Below are positions 1 through 7,337 of a DNA stretch of 10,133 nt, in pieces. The notes below the pieces were generated by a model. The model did not search any database and was not told the origin of the DNA. It saw only the letters and a program-made list of their open reading frames with translations. The position numbers were made by a program, and so were the translations under genes. Where the stretch lies: positions 1-10,133 of the forward strand of contig DAOUTP010000047.1 of NCBI GenBank assembly GCA_030626645.1, in the 5' to 3' direction. Source of the DNA: Candidatus Cloacimonadota bacterium. Its GTDB lineage: Bacteria > Cloacimonadota > Cloacimonadia > Cloacimonadales > TCS61. Each line of letters starts with the position of its first letter. Position 1 is the stretch's first letter.

Positions 1-1236
1 GCTGCAACTGCTTCATGCGGTGGTGGAGATAATACACAATTAATGAAATATGTTTTAAAAAATATCATTGAAGAGCGAATGGATATTGGAAATGCCTTAA
101 GAGATGCAAAACTATATTCAAGTGCTGCACTTTACAATAGCCGTTATTTTAATATTCTGGGTGATCCCATTCTTAATGTCCTTCCACCTTTAACAATTGG
201 CAGTATAGCGGGAATCCCGGATAGTGTTCAAGCAAGGCAAACAGTGAACCTTAGCGGTGATTATGAGAACTCAATAAATGAAATTGGTGAGATCCGTGTC
301 TATGAATCTATATATAACAGATTTTATGAAAATGATCTTCTTGTATTTATATATAATCAATGGGTAAATGAACATTATGAAGTTGATTACACAAACAATG
401 GTCATACATTTTATTTTGGAAACATAGAAATAAATAATGGTGAATATGTTGCGCAGTTTATTGTACCTGATGATGTTCACTCTGGGGATGAAGGAAGAAT
501 ATTAAATTATGTATATGACAGTAGCTCATCTACAGATTACTTGAACTGTTATCTTCCTATGAAACTTAGCAGTATTCCGGTTTCTGCACTAAGCACAGGT
601 TCACCGGAAGTTCAGTTATGGCTAGATTCTGAATTTTTTATTGCGGGTGACTATGTGTCAACCGATCCAACATTAATTGCCCACATTGAGGACGAAAATG
701 GAATTAATATTCTGGGCTCTCCCGGGCATGGTATCCTATTGATCATAGATGAATCCATAAATCCCATAGAAATTACAGATGGATTTATGTATTACACAGG
801 TTCAGCTACGGAAGGTGAACTCTCATGGCAGCTTAATGATCTCTCAGAAGGGAATCATACACTTCAGCTTATTGTATTTGATAACTTTAATAATCCAACT
901 GTTGCAGAAACAAATTTTGTTAGTAAAAGATCGGGAAAAGTTTCCATCGAGCAAATGCTTCTTTATCCAAATCCGATGGATGATGATGGATATTTTACAT
1001 TCGTAATTACCGAAGATTCTGATATTACTATAACTGTTTATACATTAACGGGAAGGAAAATTAAAACCATAAAACAATTGAATTCTCCAGCCGGGTATAA
1101 TCAGATCTATTGGAATGGAAAAGATGCAGATGGAGATGATATTGCCAACAATACGTATTTCTATAAGATCAAAGCAAAACAATTAACAAATAATAAAATT
1201 ACTGAGAAAATTGGTAAATTGATTATTTTAAAGTAG
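1..1236 (+). CDS. C25 (gingipain/PorU-like) cell-surface protein, C-terminal part, 5' truncated
   Basis: The frame is open from base 1 with no start, so this is the last 411 residues of a longer protein; the ATG at 43 is internal. Seen: the first ~60 residues end in a FNILGDPIL segment, which resembles the end of a peptidase C25 catalytic domain. The catalytic His/Cys should lie upstream of the window; the Cys at residue 6 is not expected to be the nucleophile. A beta-rich middle follows, then a GHGI...IID segment and a DLSEGNHTLQL...D..NNP stretch (bases ~724-900) that closely resembles PorU, the type IX secretion sortase. The last ~90 residues begin LLYPNPM, contain a TGRKIKTI strand and end KLIILK, like FlgD-Ig or type A sorting domains of T9SS cargo. 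Known: such proteins are exported and surface-anchored or act as sortase. Inferred: a PorU-like protein or a secreted C25 protease; the missing N-terminus prevents a choice between them. Confidence 0.75.
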   Translation, partial: AATASCGGGDNTQLMKYVLKNIIEERMDIGNALRDAKLYSSAALYNSRYFNILGDPILNVLPPLTIGSIAGIPDSVQARQTVNLSGDYENSINEIGEIRVYESIYNRFYENDLLVFIYNQWVNEHYEVDYTNNGHTFYFGNIEINNGEYVAQFIVPDDVHSGDEGRILNYVYDSSSSTDYLNCYLPMKLSSIPVSALSTGSPEVQLWLDSEFFIAGDYVSTDPTLIAHIEDENGINILGSPGHGILLIIDESINPIEITDGFMYYTGSATEGELSWQLNDLSEGNHTLQLIVFDNFNNPTVAETNFVSKRSGKVSIEQMLLYPNPMDDDGYFTFVITEDSDITITVYTLTGRKIKTIKQLNSPAGYNQIYWNGKDADGDDIANNTYFYKIKAKQLTNNKITEKIGKLIILK

Positions 1237-1267
1237 AGAGTTGACAAGAAACAGTAGTAATTTTCTT

Positions 1268-1315
1268 TTGAATAGTTGAAAAAGTTTAATATAAAAATAA
1301 TATTAAATATATAAT
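1268..1315 (+). promoter_or_regulatory. Candidate promoter region before the EF-G-like gene
   Basis: The 95-bp gap after the C25 gene is very AT-rich and holds several overlapping sigma-70-like pairs. The best are TTGAAT (1268-1273) with TATAAA (1290-1295), 16 bp apart, and TTGAAA (1276-1281) with TAATAT (1298-1303), also 16 bp apart. AT-rich DNA yields such matches by chance, so the exact promoter cannot be fixed. A TTGACA at 1241-1246 has no good -10 at the right distance. Confidence 0.35.
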
Positions 1316-1331
1316 ATAATGCGGAGGATAA

Positions 1332-3368
1332 ATGGAAACCATTAGGAATATCGCCCTTGTCGGAGCGATTGGTGCTGGAAAAACCAGTTTAGTTGAACAG
1401 ATGTTATACAATTCAAAGACGACAACCAGGATCGGAAAGATCGAAGAGGGTACTACTGTTATGGATTTCAATCCTGAAGAAATTGAAAGAAAATCTTCAG
1501 TTTCTCTGGGTATTGCAAATCTTATGTGGAAGAAAAATAAAATCAATATTTTGGATGCACCCGGGCTTGTAGATTTTAGTTCAGAGCAGATATCTGCTTC
1601 AATCGCTGTGGAAACAATTTTATTTGTAGTTAATGGAGCTTCAGAATTTGATGTAAGCCTTGAAAAATCAATAGAACTGCTTGCAGACAGACCTGTAGTG
1701 AAAGGATTCATTATTAATAGAATAGATAATGAAGGTGCAGATTTTAACAAAACAATTGAAAGGATCAGAGAAAATTCTGATTTTAATCCAACACCTATTC
1801 TTATTCCAATTGGAAGCGAACATAATTTTGAAGGCGTAATTGATATTGCAAAAGGTATAGCATATAAAAATGGAGAAGAGATCGATATTCCTGCGGATAT
1901 GGCTGCTCAAGTTGAAGAAAGCAAAATGGAATTAATGGAAGCTGTTGCTGAGAGCAATGATGCACTTCTTGAGAAATATTTTGAGGCTGGAGAACTTACA
2001 AACGAAGAGATGACTGCTGGTTTAAAAAATGCAATCATTGAGGGAAAATTAATGCCTGCTTTTGCAACTTCAGCAACGCATGATATTGGGGTGAATGACC
2101 TTATGGATGCTATTGTGGAGTATTTACCCTCTCCAGCTGACAGAAATGAAATTCATGCTATCGAAAATAAAGAAGAAAAGATAATTAAACTTAGTGAGAG
2201 CGGGGATCTTTTTGCATACGTATTCAAATCATTCTCCGATCCGAATGTTGGCGATATTTCTTATGTTAGGGTTTTCTCAGGTAAAATGACAAGTGGATTA
2301 GATGTGTATATACCGGAGAAGGACAGCAAAGATAGAATTGGTTCAATGTATTATGTTAATGGTAAGAACAGGAAAGATACAGATGAATTAAAAGCCGGAG
2401 ATATTGGTGGTTTGGTTAAAATGAAAGTTGCCCGTGGTTTTGATTCCATCGTTAAACTAAATTCTAAAATTAAATTCCGTGAGATCAAACTTCCAACACC
2501 TGTTTATTGGCAGAGTATAAAAGCAACCAATCAGCACGATGAAGATAAAATTGGTTCTGCCTTAAGTAAATTAATGGATGAAGATCATACACTAAATCTT
2601 GAAATGAACCAAGAAACTGCAGAGAACATTATCTCATGTATTGGTGAACAGCAAGTCACACTCCTTCAAAAAAGATTAAAATCCAGATATAAAATTGATG
2701 CAAACCTGAAAACACCTGCAGTTCCATACAAAGAAACAATATCAGGAACAGCCGATGTTCATTATAAACATAAGAAGCAATCAGGTGGTAAAGGACAGTA
2801 TGGTGAAGTATCTTTTAGAGTGAAACCGCTTCCCCGTGGTAGTGGCTTCGAGTTTGTAAATTCTGTTGTTGGTGGTAGAATTCCCACTAAATTCATTCCA
2901 GCTATAGAGAAGGGTCTAGTTGAAGTTATCGGTAAAGGCATAATTTCCGGAAATCAAATCGTCGATCTTTGTGTTGATGTATATGATGGTGGTTACCATG
3001 ATGTTGACTCATCTGAAATGGCTTTTAAAATTGCTTCATGGAATGCACTGAAAAAGGCATTTCAAATTGCAAATCCAATTCTTCTTGAACCCGTTCACAA
3101 AGTTCAAATTATTATTCCTGATGAGTATATGGGTGATGTTATGGGTGATATTTCTACTAGAAGAGGGAAGATACTCGGTATGGAAAAGCAAGGTAAAAAG
3201 CAGTTTCTAAATGCTGAAATGCCTTTGTCAGAATTATTGGGTTATTATCCTGCACTCAAATCACTAACTCAAGGTCGTGGAAAATTTACACAAGAATTCT
3301 CATATTATGAAAAAGTTCCAGGTGAGATTGCCGCTAAGGTGATTGCTGAAGCAAATAAAGAAGATTAA
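1332..3368 (+). CDS. Elongation factor G paralogue (EF-G2/FusA2-like translational GTPase)
   Basis: A 678-residue protein with the full EF-G domain order. Seen: a P-loop GAIGAGKT (11-18); a DFNPEEIERK switch I region where SSVSL replaces the usual GITI; a G3 motif DAPGLVDF (75-82); a G4 motif NRID (129-132); a G5-like SAT (247-249); an EF-G domain IV with KHKKQSGGKGQYGE (479-492) and GGYHDVDSSE (553-562); and the STRRGKILGM domain V signature (608-617). Leu79 stands where canonical EF-G and EF-Tu carry the GTPase-activating His. The sequence around residues 34-60 (RIGKIEEGTTVMDFNPEE) matches the EF-G-like group to which mycobacterial EF-G2 belongs, a protein reported to lack ribosome-stimulated GTPase activity. 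Inferred: not the main translocase, so a canonical fusA is expected elsewhere in the genome. The start is supported by GGAGG at 1323-1327. A terminator follows the stop codon. Confidence 0.9.
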   Translation: METIRNIALVGAIGAGKTSLVEQMLYNSKTTTRIGKIEEGTTVMDFNPEEIERKSSVSLGIANLMWKKNKINILDAPGLVDFSSEQISASIAVETILFVVNGASEFDVSLEKSIELLADRPVVKGFIINRIDNEGADFNKTIERIRENSDFNPTPILIPIGSEHNFEGVIDIAKGIAYKNGEEIDIPADMAAQVEESKMELMEAVAESNDALLEKYFEAGELTNEEMTAGLKNAIIEGKLMPAFATSATHDIGVNDLMDAIVEYLPSPADRNEIHAIENKEEKIIKLSESGDLFAYVFKSFSDPNVGDISYVRVFSGKMTSGLDVYIPEKDSKDRIGSMYYVNGKNRKDTDELKAGDIGGLVKMKVARGFDSIVKLNSKIKFREIKLPTPVYWQSIKATNQHDEDKIGSALSKLMDEDHTLNLEMNQETAENIISCIGEQQVTLLQKRLKSRYKIDANLKTPAVPYKETISGTADVHYKHKKQSGGKGQYGEVSFRVKPLPRGSGFEFVNSVVGGRIPTKFIPAIEKGLVEVIGKGIISGNQIVDLCVDVYDGGYHDVDSSEMAFKIASWNALKKAFQIANPILLEPVHKVQIIIPDEYMGDVMGDISTRRGKILGMEKQGKKQFLNAEMPLSELLGYYPALKSLTQGRGKFTQEFSYYEKVPGEIAAKVIAEANKED

Positions 3369-3376
3369 AAATCAAT

Positions 3377-3411
3377 AAGACCTGCTGGAAATTTTTTAGC
3401 AGGTCTTTTTT
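3377..3411 (+). terminator. Intrinsic terminator after the EF-G-like gene, abutting the yebC ribosome binding site
   Basis: A perfect 10-bp stem, AAGACCTGCT (3377-3386) with AGCAGGTCTT (3398-3407), is followed by an unbroken T run to 3411. The 11-nt loop (3387-3397) can close further by G-U and A-U pairs. It begins 8 nt after the EF-G-like stop codon at 3368. The T run ends only 4 nt before the GGAGG of yebC, so the same hairpin also occupies the yebC leader. Confidence 0.88.
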
Positions 3412-3430
3412 ATTTGGAGGTTATGACGAT

Positions 3431-4180
3431 ATGTCCGGGCATAGTAAATGGAGTTCTATTAAACATAAGAAAGGTACTGCGGATGCTAAACGCGGTAAAA
3501 TATTTACTAAATTGGTAAAAGAGATCATCGTTGCTGCAAAAGAAGGTGGTGGTGATACCGAGATGAATCCACGATTACGATTAGCCGTCTCTAGTGCAAA
3601 AGGTGCAAATATGCCCAATTCAAATATCGAAAGGGCAATTAAAAGAGGGACAGGTGAATTGGATGGTGTTCACTATGACCATTTTACTTATGAAGGATAT
3701 GGACAAAATGGGGTAGCGATTATCGTGGAAACTCTTACAGATAACAAACAACGAACAGTTGCAGATGTTAGGCATATTTTCTCTAAATATGGTGGTAATC
3801 TTGCAGAGAACGGATCAGTTTCCTGGATGTTTGAGCAGAAAGGTCTGATTATGATCCCTGAGAATGATCTTGATGAAGATGAAGTAATGATGGCTTCGCT
3901 TGATGCAGGAGCAGAAGATTTTATAGTTGAGGAAGGGAGCTTCCTTATTTATACTGCTTTCACTGATCTCCACAGTGTTCATAAAAAACTAGAAGAATCC
4001 GGTTACAATATTGAAAAAGTTGAACTCACAAGAATTCCTAAAAATACAATTAAGGCTGATGAGGTAGCAGAAAAATTGCTTAAGTTAATTGATTATCTGG
4101 AAGATTGCGATGATGTGCAAAAAGTATATGCAAACTTCGAGATCTCAGATGAAGTATTTGAAAGGTTATCAGAAGATTGA
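3431..4180 (+). CDS. yebC: YebC/TACO1-family protein
   Basis: A 249-residue protein, close to the usual ~245. Seen: the N-terminal signature MSGHSKWSSIKHKKG, then AKRGKIFTKLVKEI, NPRLRLAVSSAKGANMP, and the YEGYG...TDNKQRTVADVRH block with GGNLAENGSVSWMF, all hallmarks of the family. Known: members were first annotated as transcriptional regulators (PmpR-like); more recent work on TACO1 and bacterial YebC links them to translation of proline-rich stretches. Placement after an EF-G paralogue and in a cluster with rsmB fits a ribosome-linked role, but this is inference. The start at 3431 is set by GGAGG (3416-3420) and the family N-terminus; an ATG at 3423 is out of frame. The stop overlaps the ruvC start by 4 bases. 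Linkage to ruvC and ruvA is common in bacteria. Confidence 0.96.
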   Translation: MSGHSKWSSIKHKKGTADAKRGKIFTKLVKEIIVAAKEGGGDTEMNPRLRLAVSSAKGANMPNSNIERAIKRGTGELDGVHYDHFTYEGYGQNGVAIIVETLTDNKQRTVADVRHIFSKYGGNLAENGSVSWMFEQKGLIMIPENDLDEDEVMMASLDAGAEDFIVEEGSFLIYTAFTDLHSVHKKLEESGYNIEKVELTRIPKNTIKADEVAEKLLKLIDYLEDCDDVQKVYANFEISDEVFERLSED

Positions 4181-4656
4181 TAATTCTTGGAATAGACCCT
4201 GGTAGTTATAATGTAGGATATGGAATCCTACAGATTGAAAAGCGTAAGATAATTGCTGCCGGATGTGACACAATAGTAATCAATTCAAAAGTACAATTGG
4301 CGGAAAGATTAGTTCAGATACATTCTGGAATGGACAAAATCATAATAGAATACAAACCAGATATTGCAGTTGTTGAGACTATCTTTTACGGAAAAAATAT
4401 TAAATCAGCATTTACATTAGGACATGCCAGAGGTGTGATCATATTAGCTTTGGCTCAACATAATATTGAGATTACAGAATATTCCCCCAGGGAAGTAAAA
4501 AAATCTGTTGTTGGAAATGGCAATGCATCAAAAGAACAAGTTGGATATATGGTGCAGAAAATTTTAAATTTGAGTACCAAACCAAAAACAGAAGATGCAT
4601 CTGATGCTCTGGCAATTGCACTTTGCCAATTCAATAAAAATAAATTTAAATACTAA
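4177..4656 (+). CDS. ruvC: Crossover junction endodeoxyribonuclease RuvC
   Basis: A 159-residue Holliday-junction resolvase, slightly shorter than the ~170 usual in the family. It cuts four-way junctions as a dimer, working with RuvAB. Seen: the RNase H-fold start ILGIDPGS with Asp7, the VVET strand with Glu67, and the EDASDALAIALC helix with Asp140 and Asp143, which together match the four acidic active-site residues. The start is TTG at 4177, overlapping the yebC stop as TTGA. No in-frame ATG lies nearby, and the family motif begins three residues later, so TTG is well supported. A weak AAAGG lies at 4161-4165 inside yebC. The overlap suggests translation coupled to yebC. Confidence 0.95.
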   Translation: MIILGIDPGSYNVGYGILQIEKRKIIAAGCDTIVINSKVQLAERLVQIHSGMDKIIIEYKPDIAVVETIFYGKNIKSAFTLGHARGVIILALAQHNIEITEYSPREVKKSVVGNGNASKEQVGYMVQKILNLSTKPKTEDASDALAIALCQFNKNKFKY

Positions 4657-4663
4657 ATAAATA

Positions 4664-4696
4664 TAGACATTATTGTCTAATATTTCTATATGTAAT
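4664..4696 (+). promoter_or_regulatory. Small inverted repeat and possible weak promoter before ruvA
   Basis: The 68-bp ruvC-ruvA gap holds TAGACA-TTAT-TGTCTA (4664-4679), a perfect 6-bp inverted repeat. TAGACA also resembles a -35 hexamer and has TATATG (4687-4692) 17 bp downstream, so an internal promoter with an overlapping operator is possible. The hairpin is too weak and lacks a proper T run to be a terminator. Promoter function is speculative. Confidence 0.3.
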
Positions 4697-4724
4697 TGCT
4701 GAAATTTGGGAAAAGAGGGCAAAT

Positions 4725-5336
4725 ATGTATTCTTATCTTAAAGGAGTTTTATCAGAGAAATGTCTCACCACAATTGTAGTTGATTGTAATGGTGTTGGAT
4801 ATGAAATGTTTGTTCCACTGAGCACATACGACAAATTACCAGAAATCAAAAAAGAAGTGAAAATTCTTGTACACTACTCATTTAATGAATCAGATGGTGT
4901 GAGACTATTTGGCTTTTATACGGATGAAGAAAAATTACTCTTTAGACAATTGATCAATATTTCTAAAGTTGGACCTAAATTAGCTTTATCAGTTCTTTCC
5001 GGACTTTCTGTTGCTGATCTTATCCGTGCTGTTCAGGTAGGTGATATAAGTCTGATATCTTCAATACACGGTATTGGGAAGAAATCTGCCGAACGTCTCA
5101 TTATTGAATTAAAAGATAAAGTTGGTGATATTTCTTCAACATCTATTGATAAAGATTATCTTGGTGCAGCAACGGAAATAATTCAAGATGCAGAAACAGC
5201 TCTTCTTACTTTGGGATATAAACGATATGACATTAGGAAAGTAATTTCCAAATTGATGACAGAAAATGATTTTTCTACTTCAGAAGAGATTACTAAAGCT
5301 GCAATCAAGGCATTATATAGAAAACGAAATATATGA
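4725..5336 (+). CDS. ruvA: Holliday junction branch migration protein RuvA
   Basis: A 203-residue protein of normal family length. RuvA tetramers bind four-way junctions and load the RuvB motor. Seen: an N-terminal OB-fold (1-63) starting MYSYLKGVL with the GVGYEMFVP strand; acidic residues Glu55 and Asp57 in the NESDGVRLFGF loop, where the acidic pin lies; two helix-hairpin-helix motifs, ISKVGPKLALSVLSGL (79-94) and IHGIGKKSAERLIIELKD (114-131); and a C-terminal RuvB-binding domain (~150-203) with ALLTLGYKRYDIRKVI. GAGGG at 4715-4719 sets the start. The stop overlaps rsmB as ATGA. ruvB, often the next gene, is absent here. Confidence 0.96.
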   Translation: MYSYLKGVLSEKCLTTIVVDCNGVGYEMFVPLSTYDKLPEIKKEVKILVHYSFNESDGVRLFGFYTDEEKLLFRQLINISKVGPKLALSVLSGLSVADLIRAVQVGDISLISSIHGIGKKSAERLIIELKDKVGDISSTSIDKDYLGAATEIIQDAETALLTLGYKRYDIRKVISKLMTENDFSTSEEITKAAIKALYRKRNI

Positions 5337-6652
5337 TAGATGTTAGACTGGAAGCCTATAAGATAATTCTCAAGGTTATCTCAAAGAATATATTCTCCGA
5401 TAAATTACTACATCAAATGACAAAGAAGATCAATCAAGCAGGAGAAAGATCTGATTTACTTTATGTGCTTGTAAAGGGTGTTATAAAAATGCAAGCTAAT
5501 CTGGAATATATCGCTTCCGGATATACCGACCCAAAGAAGTTTTCTAACACAAATAGCAAAATTAAGATACTATTATATATGGGGCTATATCAGCTTATAT
5601 ATTGCGATTACATTCCCCAACATGCAGCTGTTAATGAAACTGTTTCCATTGCAAAAAAATTATATAGTGATAAAATTGCTAATTTCATAAATGCTATTCT
5701 GAGAGAACACATTCGGGAAGAGAAAATTGAATATCCTGCTGAGCCTGTCGATAGAATATCGGTTGAGCATTCATTTCCAAAAGCAATAATTAAGAAATGG
5801 ATAGAATACTGGGGTGAAGAAGATACAGAAAGATTATGCATTTATTATAATCAATCACCTAATTTGCATATCCGCATAAATACATGTGCAACAAATAAAA
5901 AAAGATTAATTGAATATTTATTAAGACGTGAAATAATTGTTACTGAAAGTAAAGCTTCAGAGAACATTTTAATTACAAACCAGGCGAGGGATGTATTAAA
6001 TGAAGTTTCTTTCTCAGAGGGGTATTTTTCCATTCAGGATGTATCAGCAGCTTTAGTTGTAGAGTTAATGGAGCCTAAACAAAATGAATCCATCCTGGAT
6101 CTTTTTGCAGCTCCAGGTGGCAAAGCTACATATATTGCTGAGTTAATGCGTAATACAGGTGAATTGATGGCAGTTGATAAATTCCCGAATAAGATTAAGA
6201 AACTCAAAAGAGCAGTTGAAAGGCTACAGATAACCAATATGAAACTTTATGCGAATGATGCCTTCAAATTTGGACCAATAGCTCCAGCTTATGATAGGGT
6301 TCTTCTGGATGTGCCATGTTCCGGTTGGGGAGTTTTCCAAAAGAAAGCAGAACTTAGATGGCAGGTAAATCAGAATATAAAAGAACTAATTAAACTTCAG
6401 AAGAAGGCACTTGATCTCGGGTCGAAATTCCTGCGTCCGGGAGGAGTTTTAGTTTATAGTACCTGTACTTTGAACAAAGAAGAAAATGAAGCACAGATTG
6501 AAAATTTTCTGAACAGGAATCCGGAATTCACACTTGAATCTGCAGAACAATTTATTCCAAAAGAATTTACAGAAGAGGGCTATTTAAAAACACTGCCTTT
6601 CAAACATAATTCAGATGGTGCATTTGCAGCTAGAATGAAGAAAAAGAGCTAG
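5333..6652 (+). CDS. rsmB: 16S rRNA (cytosine-967-C5)-methyltransferase RsmB
   Basis: A 439-residue enzyme, close to the E. coli 429. It transfers methyl from S-adenosylmethionine to C967 (E. coli numbering) of 16S rRNA. Seen: an N-terminal NusB-like helical domain (~1-130) with QHAAVNETVSIAKK and ANFINAILRE; a linker; then the Rossmann domain with SAM-binding LDLFAAPGGKA (255-265), Asp282 in AVDKF, Asp309, motif IV DVPCSG (326-331) with Cys329, and motif VI YSTCTLNKEENE (375-386) with Cys378, the expected nucleophile. The C-terminus, LPFKHNSDGAFAARM, matches the family ending. The start overlaps the ruvA stop by 4 bases, indicating coupled translation. All catalytic residues are present. Confidence 0.95.
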   Translation: MIDVRLEAYKIILKVISKNIFSDKLLHQMTKKINQAGERSDLLYVLVKGVIKMQANLEYIASGYTDPKKFSNTNSKIKILLYMGLYQLIYCDYIPQHAAVNETVSIAKKLYSDKIANFINAILREHIREEKIEYPAEPVDRISVEHSFPKAIIKKWIEYWGEEDTERLCIYYNQSPNLHIRINTCATNKKRLIEYLLRREIIVTESKASENILITNQARDVLNEVSFSEGYFSIQDVSAALVVELMEPKQNESILDLFAAPGGKATYIAELMRNTGELMAVDKFPNKIKKLKRAVERLQITNMKLYANDAFKFGPIAPAYDRVLLDVPCSGWGVFQKKAELRWQVNQNIKELIKLQKKALDLGSKFLRPGGVLVYSTCTLNKEENEAQIENFLNRNPEFTLESAEQFIPKEFTEEGYLKTLPFKHNSDGAFAARMKKKS

Positions 6653-6662
6653 GAGTAGATAT

Positions 6663-7232
6663 ATGATAAATACAAAATCAATTTTGATAGCATTTGGTAT
6701 TTTAGTAGGATTATTCATAATTGTTTTTTTTGGAACAGATATTATCATGAAAATAATAGTTGGTCATGGTAATGAGGTACAAGTTCCTCTACTAATAGGA
6801 CAAGACTATGATGTAGCGCGCAAAACATGTAAAGATATGAAATTATATGTTGAACAGAGCGAACTGATCCACGATGAGAATATCGAAAAGGGAAAGATAA
6901 TCTCGCAAAAGCCTAATCCGGGTATTATGACCAAAAAATACAGAACGGTCAGTGTAGTCATTAGTAATGGTCCAGAAATGGTAAGAATTCCTTATCTTGA
7001 TAATTTGAGTATTGTTGAAGCAAAATTGAAACTGGAAAATGCAGGACTATCTCTAGGCGAAAAAGTGTTCAGGTATTCAGAAGAAGTAGATAAAGGAAAT
7101 GTGATCTATTCTCAACCGATGGCTGATGAATTAATTCCTAAGAAAAGTAGTGTAAAAATTATTATAAGCTTAGGAAAATATACAACTTCTTCAGGTGATG
7201 ATAATAAATGGAAAAACCTTCTGGGAGAATAA
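6663..7232 (+). CDS. Membrane-anchored protein with two PASTA domains
   Basis: A 189-residue protein. Seen: an N-terminal hydrophobic segment (~6-33) with few charges before it, predicted as a signal anchor; PASTA repeat 1 (~37-103), with VPLLIGQDYDVARKTCKD and the typical IISQKPNPGIMTKKYRTV ending; PASTA repeat 2 (~106-171), with IPYLDNLSIVEAKLKLENAGL and VIYSQPMADELIPKKSSVKI; and a short hydrophilic tail. Known: PASTA domains occur on penicillin-binding proteins and Ser/Thr kinases and often bind peptidoglycan fragments. Here neither a kinase nor a transpeptidase domain is attached, so the protein is probably a periplasmic cell-wall binding module, exact role unknown. AGGAG at 6651-6655, overlapping the rsmB stop, sets the start. 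It is the last gene of the cluster. Confidence 0.85.
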   Translation: MINTKSILIAFGILVGLFIIVFFGTDIIMKIIVGHGNEVQVPLLIGQDYDVARKTCKDMKLYVEQSELIHDENIEKGKIISQKPNPGIMTKKYRTVSVVISNGPEMVRIPYLDNLSIVEAKLKLENAGLSLGEKVFRYSEEVDKGNVIYSQPMADELIPKKSSVKIIISLGKYTTSSGDDNKWKNLLGE

Positions 7233-7252
7233 AAAATAAAATAACAATAAAA

Positions 7253-7266
7253 GTGCATTAATGCAC
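7253..7266. repeat. Perfect 14-bp palindrome
   Basis: GTGCATTAATGCAC reads the same on both strands and lies 20 bp after the PASTA gene stop codon. Its perfect twofold symmetry suits a dimeric DNA-binding protein. As RNA it gives only a 5-bp stem with a TTAA loop and no T run on the + strand, so a terminator role is unlikely. No regulator is identified. Confidence 0.6.
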
Positions 7267-7337
7267 AGCTTTAGATACACATTCTATTTTAAAAAAGTAA
7301 CAAAAAAACGAATAAAAATAGGCGTTATTTATCAGGA

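Noticed and set aside
43..45. ATG at 43 as the real start of the first gene
   Set aside because: The frame is open to base 1 and the residues before the ATG (ASCGGGD) continue the C25-like sequence, so the gene enters from outside the window.
1245..1270. Possible terminator after the C25 gene (AAGAAA with TTTCTT)
   Set aside because: The stem is short, almost entirely A-U, has a loop of about 10 nt and lacks a convincing T run.
1315..1320. Perfect TATAAT just before the EF-G-like gene
   Set aside because: It lies immediately before the ribosome binding site; a transcript from it would start at or within GGAGG and lose it. Similar AT strings occur throughout this gap.
1286..1750. Antisense open frame of 154 codons opposite the EF-G-like gene
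   Set aside because: It lies opposite a strongly conserved coding frame, has no recognisable domain and is best explained as a shadow of that gene.
3423..3425. ATG between the GGAGG and the yebC start
   Set aside because: It is out of frame with YebC, and the family N-terminus MSGHSKW begins at 3431 with acceptable spacing.
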